Source of the DNA: Burkholderiales bacterium RIFCSPLOWO2_12_FULL_65_40
Lineage (GTDB): Bacteria > Pseudomonadota > Gammaproteobacteria > Burkholderiales > Burkholderiaceae_C
DNA length: 64,000 nucleotides
Assembly: GCA_001770955.1 (NCBI GenBank)
Contig: MESL01000047.1
Span: forward strand, 62,001 to 126,000
Direction: 5' to 3'
Shown here: positions 36,184 through 44,091 of the stretch, one piece after another
How the letters are laid out: each line of letters opens with the position of its first letter
Position numbering within the stretch: the stretch's first letter is position 1
Notes under the pieces: generated by a model
Database searches by the model: none
Seen by the model: the letters and a program-made list of their open reading frames with translations, nothing else
What the model was told of the DNA's origin: nothing
Made by a program: the position numbers and the translations under genes

Positions 36184-36867
36184 ATGCTCCAGCTCTACAT
36201 CGGCAACAAGAACTACTCCTCCTGGTCCATGCGCCCCTGGGTGCTGCTGCGCCAGGCCGGCATTCCTTTCGAGGAAGTGCTCGCGCGGTTCGACAGCTTC
36301 GACCCCGATTCGCGCTTCAAGGCCACCCTGGCGGGCATCTCGCCCACCGGCAAGGTGCCTGTGCTGGTCGATGGCAACCTGGCCATCTGGGACACGCTGG
36401 CCATCGCCGAATACCTCGCCGAGACCTACCCCGATAAAAACCTCTGGCCCCAGGAAAAGACCGCCCGCGCCCGCGCTCGCAGCGTGTGCGCCGAGATGCA
36501 CAGTGGCTTCACGGCCCTGCGCGGTGCCTGCCCCATGAACATCGAGGCCCACCTGCCCGATACCGGCGCCCTGCTCTGGCGTGACAAACCCGCCGTGCGC
36601 GCCGATGTGCAGCGCCTGGTCGAGATGTGGACCGGCCTGCTGGAGCAGCACGGCGGCCCGATGCTGTTCGGCGCATTCACCATCGCCGACGCCTTCTACG
36701 CCCCGGTCTGCATGCGCCTGCACAGCTACGGCCTGCCGGTGCCGCAGCACATTGCCGACTACGTGCAGCGCGTGCGCGCATTGCCCGGCGTCAAAGCCTG
36801 GATTGACGGCGCACTGGCCGAACAAGACTTCCGCGAGTTCGAAGAGCCGTACCGGCTGGGGCGTTGA
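36184..36867 (+). CDS. Glutathione S-transferase family protein
   Basis: 227 aa. The thioredoxin-fold N-terminal domain has NKNYSSWSMRPWVLLRQ (likely catalytic Ser) and SPTGKVPVLVDG (cis-Pro glutathione site); the C-terminal helical domain includes FGAFTIADAFYAPVCMRLHS. Substrate unknown; resembles YfcF/zeta-like bacterial GSTs. Separate transcription unit 107 nt after the dehydrogenase. Confidence 0.88.
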   Translation: MLQLYIGNKNYSSWSMRPWVLLRQAGIPFEEVLARFDSFDPDSRFKATLAGISPTGKVPVLVDGNLAIWDTLAIAEYLAETYPDKNLWPQEKTARARARSVCAEMHSGFTALRGACPMNIEAHLPDTGALLWRDKPAVRADVQRLVEMWTGLLEQHGGPMLFGAFTIADAFYAPVCMRLHSYGLPVPQHIADYVQRVRALPGVKAWIDGALAEQDFREFEEPYRLGR

Positions 36868-36888
36868 GAGCCAGGACTTCGGTGGATG

Positions 36889-37155
36889 AGGGCCTGTTCA
36901 CCCTATTTTTGCCAGTGCGAACGGGGTGAAAACCGCGCCAATCTAGGCGCGTGACGACGCCAAGGCTGGGGCCTTGGCTAGGAGGGCAACGACGAGTGGC
37001 GCGGCTTTCTCCCCGCTCCCTTCGGGTTGCGACCAAAAAGGGCCATGCGCGGCGTTGCCAAGCCTCACTGGGGCACCACCCAGCTTCGTTTAGCGCCTAA
37101 CGCCTGGCCCTTTTTGGTCGCAACGCATCTGGCAAAAATAGGGTGAACAGGCCCT
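36889..37155. mobile_element. MITE-like element with perfect 27-bp terminal inverted repeats
   Basis: 267 bp bounded by perfect inverted repeats at 36889-36915 and 37129-37155 (outer sequence AGGGCCTGTTCACCCTATTT, then TTGCCAG). Inside is a second perfect 20-bp inverted repeat (GTTGCGACCAAAAAGGGCCA at 37026-37045 and its complement at 37105-37124). There is no open frame for a transposase and no obvious flanking target duplication. Either a non-autonomous transposon or a large intergenic hairpin element. It fills the gap between the GST and the toxin-antitoxin genes. Confidence 0.75.
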
Positions 37156-37161
37156 GGTCCA

Positions 37162-37401
37162 TCACGGCAACGCATCGCCCTCTATCGGCGGAACGTCGGG
37201 CACCAGATCCAGCGCGGCCTTGTATTTTTCAGAACTGGCGCGCTGGCCGCGCTGGGCGATGTAGTCCTCGGCAGCCAGGGCCGCCAGCTTTTCGGCCAGT
37301 GCGGTGGCAGCCAACTGGTTGACAGAGATGCCCTCCCGCTGGGCATAGAGCTTGGCGTTCTGGTGAATCGATTGCGGCAAGCGCAGACTGAGTGTGCTCA
37401 T
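37162..37401 (-). CDS. Ribbon-helix-helix antitoxin-like protein
   Basis: 79 aa. N-terminal RHH fold: MSTLSLRLPQSIHQNAKLYA, then REGISVNQLAATALAEKL. The C-terminal tail is flexible and acidic. Such proteins bind DNA as dimers and neutralise a partner toxin. The ATG overlaps the upstream PIN gene's stop by 4 nt, so the order is toxin first, antitoxin second, opposite to most VapBC loci. The stop codon lies 7 nt from the MITE-like element. Confidence 0.8.
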   Translation of the reverse strand: MSTLSLRLPQSIHQNAKLYAQREGISVNQLAATALAEKLAALAAEDYIAQRGQRASSEKYKAALDLVPDVPPIEGDALP

Positions 37402-37829
37402 GGTGCGGCTCCATCCAATAGCTTCAAAAACTGGCCGGGCGTGACCACCTGGACTTCGAACCTGCCCGCAGCGGCAAAGTCCCGCAGGTTGTGCGTGACC
37501 AAATAGCCTGCCGATGCGTTGACCGCTGCCTCCAGCACCAGTTCATCGCTGGGGTCACGCAATTGGGGACGCCATAAAAAATGGACTGGCTGCTGGACCG
37601 CGACGGCACACACCATGTCCAGAACAGCGTTGATCGCGTCGACAGGCAAGGGCAACAGCCCGGGACGGTGCAAGACATCCTCGTACTCCATGGCCAATGG
37701 CACCGTCAGATGCAAGCGATATTGCCCTGTAGGCAAGCGCCGGAGCAATTCAAACGACGCGCCATTGCGTGAACGCAGCCCCGCCACCAACACGTTGGTG
37801 TCCAGAACAATCTGGGGAGGCGCTTTCAT
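37398..37829 (-). CDS. PIN-domain toxin (putative RNase)
   Basis: 143 aa PIN-family protein. Acidic catalytic residues are visible as Asp in IVLDTNVLVAGL, Glu in MEYEDVLHRP, Asp/Glu in DPSDELVLEAAV and Asp in THNLRDFAAAG. The ATG at 37829 gives MKAPPQIVLDTNVL as in the 'putative toxin-antitoxin system toxin component, PIN family'. Likely a ribonuclease toxin paired with the RHH protein that overlaps its 3' end. The pair faces a truncated ParE-like toxin relic upstream. Confidence 0.85.
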   Translation of the reverse strand: MKAPPQIVLDTNVLVAGLRSRNGASFELLRRLPTGQYRLHLTVPLAMEYEDVLHRPGLLPLPVDAINAVLDMVCAVAVQQPVHFLWRPQLRDPSDELVLEAAVNASAGYLVTHNLRDFAAAGRFEVQVVTPGQFLKLLDGAAP

Positions 37830-37943
37830 GGTATTGGCGATGATACCACATTGAGTTTTCGACCCTGCATCAACACGACCAATCTGCGGGCCCATGGGTC
37901 GTACCGGCGCGTCGCCGGGACGCGCCACGTGAGCCGCCGCCGC

Positions 37944-38120
37944 ATGCCGCACTTCGAACCGGCCCCGGAAGTACCGGCCGACTTCGACCTCTTTCGCGAC
38001 CACTTCGCCCGATACGCCCCCGAATCGGCGCCCGAGCGCATGGGCACCGTCTTGGAGGTCCTGCCCACCCTCGCTCACAGGCCGTGGATCGGGCGGCCTG
38101 TGCAATGCGGCAAACGCGCG
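37944..38120 (+). pseudogene. RelE/ParE-family toxin, 3'-truncated relic
   Basis: The plus-strand frame MPHFEPAPEVPADFDLFRDH, FARYAPESAPERMGTVLEVL, PTLAHRPWIGRPVQCGKRA reads like the first two thirds of a ParE/RelE toxin (family pattern xFDRF..H.....AP.R......L..L...P.IGRPV..GKREL). After GKRA the resemblance stops: the conserved LVIG...YVALYRY..... C-terminus is missing and the frame runs antisense into the cytochrome gene. No antitoxin frame was recognised upstream. Identification is from memory of the family. Otherwise 37830-38148 holds no gene. Confidence 0.55.
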
Positions 38121-38148
38121 TGGGCGCTCAGGCGCACGGAGCAAGCCC

Positions 38149-38910
38149 TCAATCGTCGTCTTTTTCCCGCTTGCGACGTTTGGAGTCCTTGCCCTCGCCC
38201 CGGCCCTTGCCAAAGTCGCCGCGGATATCGTGCTCATCCGCATTCCGGTGGCATTCCACGCAGTTGTTGAAGTCGCGGATGCCCTCCTCGATATGTTCGC
38301 GGCGGATCTTCTGCTCTGAATGCTCGTGGCAGCCGTAGCAGGTGTAGCGGCTGTAGTCATTGCGCACGTGGCAGGTCACGCACTGGACGTTGTGGTCGCG
38401 GTCGAGTTCGAAATACTTCCTGTGGTCAAAGGTGGCGGGGGTCCATTTGTCCTGGCTGTGGCATTGGCTGCATTGGCCCGTGACCTGCCGGTGCAGATCG
38501 TCCGTGGGGGCCTTGTGACAGGTCTGGCACTCGGCGCGCGCGGTCTTCTCCAGCAGGAGGTGGTTGAACCGGCCCGTGGTGCGGAAGCGCTTCACGCCGG
38601 CGTGGTCGCTGTGACAGGCCACGCAATCCGAGCTGACGAGCTTCTGGTGAAACGGCGTCTTCGTCAGCGGTTTGTCGATGGGCAAGCCCACGGTGGTGAG
38701 TTTGCCGATGTCTTGCGGCTTGTGGCAGGTGGTGCAGCGCTGTGATTCGGCCCCGGTGAACGCGGAGTGGCAGGCAAAACAGTCGGCTTCCAGCTTGGCA
38801 TGACCGGGGATCAGCTTGCCGGGGCCCACCATCAGGTGGGGATAGACGAACGCCAGAATGGCCAGCACGGCCAGATTGACGGCCAGGATCCACTTCAGTG
38901 TGCGGCTCAT
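38149..38910 (-). CDS. Membrane-anchored eight-heme cytochrome c
   Basis: 253 aa. One N-terminal membrane anchor (WILAVNLAVLAILAFVYPHL) is followed by a periplasmic region with eight CxxCH heme sites: CFACH, CTTCH, CVACH, CQTCH, CSQCH, CVTCH, CYGCH and CVECH. The C-terminus is a charged Lys/Arg/Asp tail (KGRGEGKDSKRRKREKDDD). The ATG at 38910 overlaps the upstream cytochrome b gene by 4 nt. Probably the periplasmic electron carrier fed by the two genes upstream; terminal acceptor unknown. It looks like a multiheme class III/NapC-NrfH-like mosaic rather than a named enzyme. Confidence 0.88.
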   Translation of the reverse strand: MSRTLKWILAVNLAVLAILAFVYPHLMVGPGKLIPGHAKLEADCFACHSAFTGAESQRCTTCHKPQDIGKLTTVGLPIDKPLTKTPFHQKLVSSDCVACHSDHAGVKRFRTTGRFNHLLLEKTARAECQTCHKAPTDDLHRQVTGQCSQCHSQDKWTPATFDHRKYFELDRDHNVQCVTCHVRNDYSRYTCYGCHEHSEQKIRREHIEEGIRDFNNCVECHRNADEHDIRGDFGKGRGEGKDSKRRKREKDDD

Positions 38911-39485
38911 GCCCAGCCCCAGAACAGGAAGATGCTGAGGATGTGGCCCAGCGCCAGGACCGCGAAGACGATGAAGATCGGGATGTGGACCTTGCGCCAT
39001 TTGGCCATGGCGTCGAGCGTGACCGCGTCCCAGAACACCGCGCGCTCGATGTCTTCCTTGGACATGCCGCGCAGCTGATAGTGGTCACGCTGCCCCAGCA
39101 CATGCTCGCGCGAGCGGCCCAGAAGCAGTTTGCCCACCATGCCGCTGATGACGTTGACGCCCATGGCCACCGTGGCCAGCCAGGGCAGGATGGCGTTGAA
39201 ATGGATGCCGGCGTGCAGCAGCACCATCAGCGAGCCCAGCCAGGTGCCCACTTCGTGCATGCGCAGCCAGGACTTCACATTGCCCGAGGCGATCATCTTG
39301 CGCTTGCGCAGCGAATAGAACAGCGAGGCAATGATGAGCAAGGTGCCCGGAATGCCCAGGTAGCGCCCGATCCAGACCAGGTTGAACCGGTGCAGCAGAA
39401 AGTCGCCCACCAGGGTGGCGGCCCCCAGAAGCCCCACCAGCAGTGTGAAGGGGAGGATATGGCTGCGCCAGAGGTTGTGGGTCAT
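38907..39485 (-). CDS. Cytochrome b561-like membrane protein
   Basis: 192 aa with four likely transmembrane helices: about residues 11-30, 40-57, 80-105 and 170-190. Conserved-looking membrane His residues occur (RMHEVGTWLGSLMVLLHAGI; KWRKVHIPIFIVFAVLALGH), suitable for heme b ligation. It is sandwiched, with overlap or a 0-nt gap, between a flavin/iron-sulfur reductase and a multiheme cytochrome c, so it likely passes electrons across the membrane between them. Not assigned to a named family with certainty. Confidence 0.75.
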   Translation of the reverse strand: MTHNLWRSHILPFTLLVGLLGAATLVGDFLLHRFNLVWIGRYLGIPGTLLIIASLFYSLRKRKMIASGNVKSWLRMHEVGTWLGSLMVLLHAGIHFNAILPWLATVAMGVNVISGMVGKLLLGRSREHVLGQRDHYQLRGMSKEDIERAVFWDAVTLDAMAKWRKVHIPIFIVFAVLALGHILSIFLFWGWA

Positions 39486-40784
39486 CTAGGCCTCCAGAGT
39501 GACGCTGGTCTTGGGGGTGCAGGTGCAGAGCAGGCAGCTCCCCGGCTCGGGATCGAAGTCCGGCGGATGGCCGTAGGCCACTTCCCCCGACCGGATGGCC
39601 GTCTGGCAGCTGCCGCAACTGCCCGCCCGGCAGCCTGAATCCACCCGCACCCCGTGGGCCTCGGCCAAATCCAGCAGGCTCGCCACGCCCGGTTTCCAGG
39701 GCAGCTGCTTGCCCGATTTGGCAAAGGTGACAACGATGTCGCTGTGCTCTGCCACGCCCGGCTCCGGGGCGGCAGCGCCGGATGCCGGCTTGATCGATGC
39801 CGGACCAAAGGCCTCGTAATGGATGCGCCCGTCCGGCACGCCCCAGGCTTGCAGACCGGCGACGATGCTCTCCATCAGCGGGTTCGGGCCGCAGATGTAG
39901 AAGTGGTAGGGCCGCAGCAGCAGTTCGGCACGGAACAGCGCGACATCCACACGCCCGTGGTGGTGGAAGTCCTTGCCCGGCTGATCGCCCGGCAAGGGGT
40001 TGCTGAAGCACAGGCGCAGACGGAAGTTCGGGTGGGCCGCAGCCAGCGCTGCAAGGTGGGCGGCATGGATGACTTCGCTGCTGTTGCGCACGCCGTAGTA
40101 CAGCCAGACTTCGCGGCCCGGCTGCTCCGCCAGGCACCAGTTCAGCATGGACAGCACCGGCGTGATGCCGATGCCACCCCCCACCAGAACGACCGGCGCG
40201 TCGCTGCGGTCCATGTAGAAATGCCCGCCCGGCGCACGCACCTGCAGTGTGCTGCCCACCTGCACATGGTCATGGAAGTGGTTGGACGAGCGCCCGGGCG
40301 GTACGCTGCTGCCCGCCGGCGCGGGCACGCGCTTGATGGAGACACGGTAATACTGAGGGTGCGGCGCATCTGACAGGGAGTAGCAGCGCACCACCTGGGC
40401 GGTGGTGCCGTCCGGCGTGGAAACGTCGAGGCGAAACGTCAGGAACTGGCCCGGCAGGAATGCAGGAAGGGGCGCTTTGTCTTCCGGCACCAGATAGAAC
40501 GAGGCAATGGACTGGGCGCCATCCTCCATTTCCTTGCGATCGACCCGGAAGGCCCGGAACCCGCTCCACGCCGCCACGGCGGCCGGCTCGGACGCCGCAG
40601 GCTGCAGGGTTGCCGGAGAATGCATTGCCGCCCCGTCACCCGGCCGCAGGCCTGCGCGCAGGGCCTGGTACTCGCCCCAATGCTGCCAGAAACCGATGCC
40701 GAGCCACAGCACGACCTGCAGCAATATCCCTGCGGCAATCCACAGCACGAGGGAGAGGGAGGTCATTTCGGGTGGATTGGGCAC
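39486..40784 (-). CDS. FAD/NAD(P)-binding oxidoreductase with C-terminal 2Fe-2S ferredoxin domain
   Basis: 432 aa. N-terminal membrane helix (LSLVLWIAAGILLQVVLWLG). The ferredoxin-reductase fold has the FAD motif VVRCYSLSDAP and the NAD motif LVGGGIGITPVLSML, plus YICGPNPLMESI. The C-terminal plant-type 2Fe-2S domain has CRAGSCGSCQ and a distal Cys (SCLLC). It would take electrons from NAD(P)H into the cytochrome b and c encoded downstream. The frame begins with GTG at 40784; an ATG at 40766 (MTSLSLVLW) is an equally good start. A perfect FNR box lies 84 nt upstream. Confidence 0.85.
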   Translation of the reverse strand: MPNPPEMTSLSLVLWIAAGILLQVVLWLGIGFWQHWGEYQALRAGLRPGDGAAMHSPATLQPAASEPAAVAAWSGFRAFRVDRKEMEDGAQSIASFYLVPEDKAPLPAFLPGQFLTFRLDVSTPDGTTAQVVRCYSLSDAPHPQYYRVSIKRVPAPAGSSVPPGRSSNHFHDHVQVGSTLQVRAPGGHFYMDRSDAPVVLVGGGIGITPVLSMLNWCLAEQPGREVWLYYGVRNSSEVIHAAHLAALAAAHPNFRLRLCFSNPLPGDQPGKDFHHHGRVDVALFRAELLLRPYHFYICGPNPLMESIVAGLQAWGVPDGRIHYEAFGPASIKPASGAAAPEPGVAEHSDIVVTFAKSGKQLPWKPGVASLLDLAEAHGVRVDSGCRAGSCGSCQTAIRSGEVAYGHPPDFDPEPGSCLLCTCTPKTSVTLEA

Positions 40785-40867
40785 GATGTTCAGTCTTCTG
40801 CGGCCCGCTTGAGCAAGCGTTCATCGCCGTCGATGCACCACCCTACGCGCGAAGAAAGGGTAGCCCA

Positions 40868-40881
40868 TTGATGTGAATCAA
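40868..40881 (-). promoter_or_regulatory. FNR/Dnr-type box upstream of the cytochrome operon
   Basis: TTGATGTGAATCAA matches the consensus TTGAT-N4-ATCAA at every position. With the usual -41.5 spacing, transcription would start near 40833 and TAGGGT (minus strand, 40846-40841) could serve as -10. This predicts anaerobic induction of 40784-38149. The symmetry gives no direction; orientation is assigned from the downstream operon. Confidence 0.75.
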
Positions 40882-40941
40882 ACACCGGCACAGCCATGGG
40901 CTGGCCGGCCCGTCAACCCGCGCCCTTGCGCAGGCCCGCCC

Positions 40942-41400
40942 TCACCCCTGCCGGAACTGCTTGCGCAAAAACGGCTTGTGCCGCGCGATGTGCGCCATCT
41001 GCGCGGGGGCGATGCTGCCGCCCAGGGTCTCGTCCTCGGTGTTGAGCACCGCGTTGGCATGCCCCATGGCACGGCTCACCACCTCGGCTTCGCTCACGCC
41101 CTGCTGTGCGGCCAGATCCACGGCCACGCGGCGCATGGCGCGTTGCGACAGCACCCACATGGCGCCGAAGGCGTCCCATGCGGCAGCGGCCTCCAGAGCT
41201 TTGTCGCGGTCGGCCAGGATCTCGTTCAGGGGCTTGGCCAGCAATTCCTGCAGGCCTTCGAGCTGCTCCTGCAGCGCCTCGGCGCGCTGCTGCAACTGCG
41301 CGGCGGCGGCCTCAGTGGCGCTGGGGGCGGACGGAGCCGGAATGGGCAGGCTGCCGTCGGGGTTGGGCTGGACGATGGTGATGGCGGGGGGCGTGGACAT
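40942..41400 (-). CDS. Conserved hypothetical protein
   Basis: 152 aa, not recognised. A Pro/Ala-rich N-terminus (about residues 1-30) is followed by a coiled-coil-like stretch (AAAAQLQQRAEALQEQLEGL, QELLAKPLNEILADRDKALE) and a helical C-terminus ending ARHKPFLRKQFRQG. No signal peptide or membrane segment. It diverges from cca (start codons 61 nt apart). Confidence 0.6.
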   Translation of the reverse strand: MSTPPAITIVQPNPDGSLPIPAPSAPSATEAAAAQLQQRAEALQEQLEGLQELLAKPLNEILADRDKALEAAAAWDAFGAMWVLSQRAMRRVAVDLAAQQGVSEAEVVSRAMGHANAVLNTEDETLGGSIAPAQMAHIARHKPFLRKQFRQG

Positions 41401-41461
41401 GGGCAGACTCCGGGCGCGAACAGTGCCTTGAAGGGGCGTGAATAGTAACTACACTGCCCGC

Positions 41462-42709
41462 ATGCAAATCTACATGGTGGGGGGCGCCGTGCGCGACCGG
41501 CTGCTGGGCCGCCCCGTGAACGACCACGACTGGGTGGTGGTGGGCGCAACGCCCGAGCAGATGATCGAGCTGGGTTACCTGCCCGTGGGGCGCGACTTTC
41601 CGGTCTTTTTGCACCCCCAGACGCGCGAGGAATACGCCTTGGCGCGCACCGAGCGCAAGAGCGGGCGCGGTTACCGGGGCTTTGTGGTGCAGACCTCGCC
41701 CGATGTGACGCTGGAGGAAGACCTCTCGCGGCGCGACCTTACTATCAATGCAATAGCTAGCAGCGCAGACGGGGTGGACGCTGAAGCCATTTTTGACCCC
41801 TATTTTGGTGCACGCGACCTGCAGGACAAGGTGCTGCGCCACGTCACCGACGCCTTCCACGACGACCCGGTGCGCATCCTGCGCGTGGCGCGCTTTGCGG
41901 CGCGCTTCACCGATTTTTCCGTGGCACCCGAAACGATGGCGCTGATGCGCTCCATGGTGGCACACGGCGAGGCCGACCACCTGGTGGCCGAGCGCGTGTG
42001 GCAGGAGCTGGCGCGCGGGCTGATGGAAGAACAGCCCTCGCGCATGTTCGAGGTGCTGCGCCAGTGCGGTGCGCTCAAGGTGGTGCTGCCCGAGGTGGAT
42101 CGCCTCTGGGGCGTGCCCCAGCGCGCCGACTACCACCCCGAAATCGATACCGGTGTGCACCTGATGATGGTGCTGGACATGGCCGCGCGCCTGCAGGCGC
42201 CGCTGGGCGTGCGCTTTGCCTGCCTCACGCACGACCTGGGCAAGGGCACGACGCCCCAGGACGTGCTGCCGCGCCACATCGGCCACGAGCAGCGAAGCAG
42301 CAAGCTGCTCAAGGGCTTGTGCGAGCGCCTGCGCGTGCCCACGGACTGCCGCGAACTGGCCGATGTGGTGGCGCGCGAGCACGGCAACATCCACCGCAGC
42401 GGCGACCTGGGCGCCGCTGCGCTGGTGCGGCTGCTGGAGCGCTGCGATGCCATCCGCAAGCCGGCGCGGCTCGACGAGATCCTGCTTGCCTGCGAGTGCG
42501 ACGCGCGCGGGCGCCTGCATTTCGAGGAATCACCCTATCCGCAGCGCGCACGGATCAATGCCGCGCTCGCCGCAGTGCAATCGGTTGCTACCAGTGTGAT
42601 AGCTGCTCACGCAGCATCCAAGGGCGTTACAGGCCAAAAAGTGGGGGAATTGATCCACGCCGCGCGCGTGGAGGCCGTGGCCGCCTGGCTGGCCCAGCCC
42701 ACGCCGTAA
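41462..42709 (+). CDS. cca: Multifunctional CCA-adding protein (tRNA nucleotidyltransferase with HD domain)
   Basis: 415 aa. The nucleotidyltransferase head MQIYMVGGAVRDRLLGRPVN carries the DHDW acidic pair; RRDLTINAIA is the next family motif. The HD phosphohydrolase domain has FACLTHDLGKG and VAREHGNIHRS. It adds or repairs the tRNA 3' CCA end and may remove 2',3'-cyclic phosphates. The ATG at 41462 was chosen; upstream frame residues (MNSNYTAR) are not family-like. Two dispersed repeat copies lie inside the gene (41741 and 42585) without breaking the frame. Confidence 0.95.
   Translation: MQIYMVGGAVRDRLLGRPVNDHDWVVVGATPEQMIELGYLPVGRDFPVFLHPQTREEYALARTERKSGRGYRGFVVQTSPDVTLEEDLSRRDLTINAIASSADGVDAEAIFDPYFGARDLQDKVLRHVTDAFHDDPVRILRVARFAARFTDFSVAPETMALMRSMVAHGEADHLVAERVWQELARGLMEEQPSRMFEVLRQCGALKVVLPEVDRLWGVPQRADYHPEIDTGVHLMMVLDMAARLQAPLGVRFACLTHDLGKGTTPQDVLPRHIGHEQRSSKLLKGLCERLRVPTDCRELADVVAREHGNIHRSGDLGAAALVRLLERCDAIRKPARLDEILLACECDARGRLHFEESPYPQRARINAALAAVQSVATSVIAAHAASKGVTGQKVGELIHAARVEAVAAWLAQPTP
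41741..41797 (+). repeat. Dispersed AATAGCTGC-type repeat, copy 1 inside cca
   Basis: ACTATCAATGCAATAGCTAG, CAGCGCAGACGGGGTGGACG and CTGAAGCCATTTTTG fit the family order. The first codons encode the conserved TINAIA motif of Cca, so at least part of the match must be under protein selection. Confidence 0.55.
42585..42640 (+). repeat. Dispersed AATAGCTGC-type repeat, copy 2 inside cca
   Basis: TTGCTACCAGTGTGATAGCT, GCTCACGCAGCATCCAAGGG and CGTTACAGGCCAAAAA show the GCTA/ATAGC hairpin, ATAGCTGCT and the trailing AGGCCAAAAA. It encodes VATSVIAAHAASKGVTGQK near the Cca C-terminus. Confidence 0.7.
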
Positions 42710-42721
42710 CGCCAGCCCCGC

Positions 42722-43363
42722 TCACCAGCGCAACACGCGCGGCCCCAGCCACGCCCCCGCCAACGTCGGCAAGGCCATGCCCGCCAGGTACCACACGGCC
42801 AGGAAGGGCGTGGCCATTTCCGGGCAGTGCAGCGCATAGGCCAGCGCGCCCAGTGCACCCGCCAGCAGCCCGGCCCCGGCGCCCGCCCAGGCCAGGCGCG
42901 TGGGCGCCGCGCCGCGCAGCGCCCAGAGGCAGGCCACGAAAGCGGGCAGCGACAACGCCGCGATGTTGAAGGCACAGGTGCGCCAGGTGCTGCCCAGCAC
43001 CAGTCCCAGGCGCTCGGCAGGCCCGGCCTGCCCCAGCGCCACGGCGGCCAGGCCCCACAGCACCAGCGGCGGCAGCGCCAGCAGCAGCAGGCTGTACCCC
43101 AGGCCCATGCCGGGGCGCGCCAGGCGGCGCAGCACGGCCACGCAGCCGACGGCCAGCAGGGCGGCAAATAGCAGCTTGCCCCAGAACATGGACAGCCCCA
43201 TGTCTTGCACCAGCCCGGGTCGCACGCCAAACAGCACCAGCATCAACACCAGGCCGCCGGCCAGCCCGGCCAGCGTCGCCATGGCAAAACGCTGCTCGAT
43301 AGCGTGCGGCGCCACCGGCTCTGCGTCCTGCGCCAGCAGGCCAATCAGTTCATCCGTTTTCAT
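42722..43363 (-). CDS. nrsF: NrsF-type anti-sigma factor (DUF1109)
   Basis: 213 aa with six hydrophobic helices, an N-terminal cytoplasmic [20 protein letters not shown] segment and the pattern of DUF1109 membrane proteins. NrsF-like proteins hold their ECF sigma factor at the membrane and release it on a signal. The ATG overlaps the sigma gene stop by 4 nt. CHCPEMATP near residue 180 ([19 protein letters not shown]) includes a Cys that could sense metal or redox; that is inference. Confidence 0.85.
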   Translation of the reverse strand: MKTDELIGLLAQDAEPVAPHAIEQRFAMATLAGLAGGLVLMLVLFGVRPGLVQDMGLSMFWGKLLFAALLAVGCVAVLRRLARPGMGLGYSLLLLALPPLVLWGLAAVALGQAGPAERLGLVLGSTWRTCAFNIAALSLPAFVACLWALRGAAPTRLAWAGAGAGLLAGALGALAYALHCPEMATPFLAVWYLAGMALPTLAGAWLGPRVLRW

Positions 43364-43902
43364 GTCGTTCCCCTGATCCGGGCCGCCAGGGCCTTGAGGC
43401 CCCGGTGCACGCCGATTTTGACTGCCGACTCCGACAGCCCCGTGATACGCGCCGTTTCCACCACCGACAGCCCTTCGAGCTTGACGTGCACGATGGGCAG
43501 GCGCTGGCGGTCGGGCAGCGTCTGCAGCAACTGGCCCAGGTCGCGCCGGGCCTCGGCCGCTTCGCTGTCGCTGCTGGAAAACAGCTCGGTGGCATCGTCC
43601 AGCGGCACATCGAGCGCGCCCTTGACCGCATGCGCGCGCAGCCAGTCGATGAACTTGTAGCGCGCAATGGCATGCGCCCAGGCCGTCACCGGCAGGTCGT
43701 GCCGGTAGGTGTGGCGCTGGTTGTGCACGGCCAACAGGGTTTCCTGCACCAGGTCCTCCACTTCATCGGGCCGCTGGGCCAGGCGGCGGCGCAAAAAGGC
43801 CCGCAAATGCGCGCTCAACTCCTTCAGAAAGCGCTGGTAGGCGTCGGTATCGCCCTCCAGGCCCTGCAGCAGCAGCGGGCGCAACCGCTGTTCAGTCTCC
43901 AT
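43360..43902 (-). CDS. sigF: ECF sigma factor, SigF type
   Basis: 180 aa sigma-70 family protein. Region 2 ([40 protein letters not shown]) and region 4 ([40 protein letters not shown]) are visible. It pairs with the overlapping NrsF-like anti-sigma gene and faces the bufferin operon across a 189-nt gap. A GTAACC-N16-CGAA promoter immediately upstream (43921-43946, minus) suggests it activates its own transcription. Confidence 0.9.
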   Translation of the reverse strand: METEQRLRPLLLQGLEGDTDAYQRFLKELSAHLRAFLRRRLAQRPDEVEDLVQETLLAVHNQRHTYRHDLPVTAWAHAIARYKFIDWLRAHAVKGALDVPLDDATELFSSSDSEAAEARRDLGQLLQTLPDRQRLPIVHVKLEGLSVVETARITGLSESAVKIGVHRGLKALAARIRGTT

Positions 43903-43920
43903 GGCGTCTCCCGTGGGTTA

Positions 43921-43946
43921 TTCGGGGCTGGGGTGCTGCGGGTTAC
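43921..43946 (-). promoter_or_regulatory. SigF-type promoter of sigF-nrsF
   Basis: On the minus strand GTAACC (43946-43941), exactly 16 nt, then CGAA (43924-43921). This equals the GTAACC-N16-CGAA consensus I recall for Caulobacter SigF. The sigF ATG follows within about 20 nt (start 43902), preceded by GGGAGA. Confidence 0.8.
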
Positions 43947-43988
43947 AGCGGGGGTGAAAAAAATACTTCTGCATTTTTTTCATGCAGC

Positions 43989-44014
43989 GTAACCGCTGCA
44001 GCGTTGCCTGCGAA
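43989..44014 (+). promoter_or_regulatory. SigF-type promoter of the bufferin operon
   Basis: GTAACC (43989-43994), exactly 16 nt, then CGAA (44011-44014), identical in form to the promoter on the other strand 43 bp away. It lies 78 nt before the bufA ATG (44092). Two perfect, oppositely directed matches in one intergenic gap are very unlikely by chance. Confidence 0.85.
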
Positions 44015-44091
44015 TTACAGCGCAGACCGGCCGGAAACACACCTCCGGCAATGGTCTGGATCTTTTGTTCGCAACCCAAGGAGAAACCACC

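Noticed and set aside
40942-41400. Hypothetical protein considered as a phasin because of its coiled-coil
   Set aside because: No phasin-type hydrophobic helix pattern and no storage-related neighbour; left as hypothetical.
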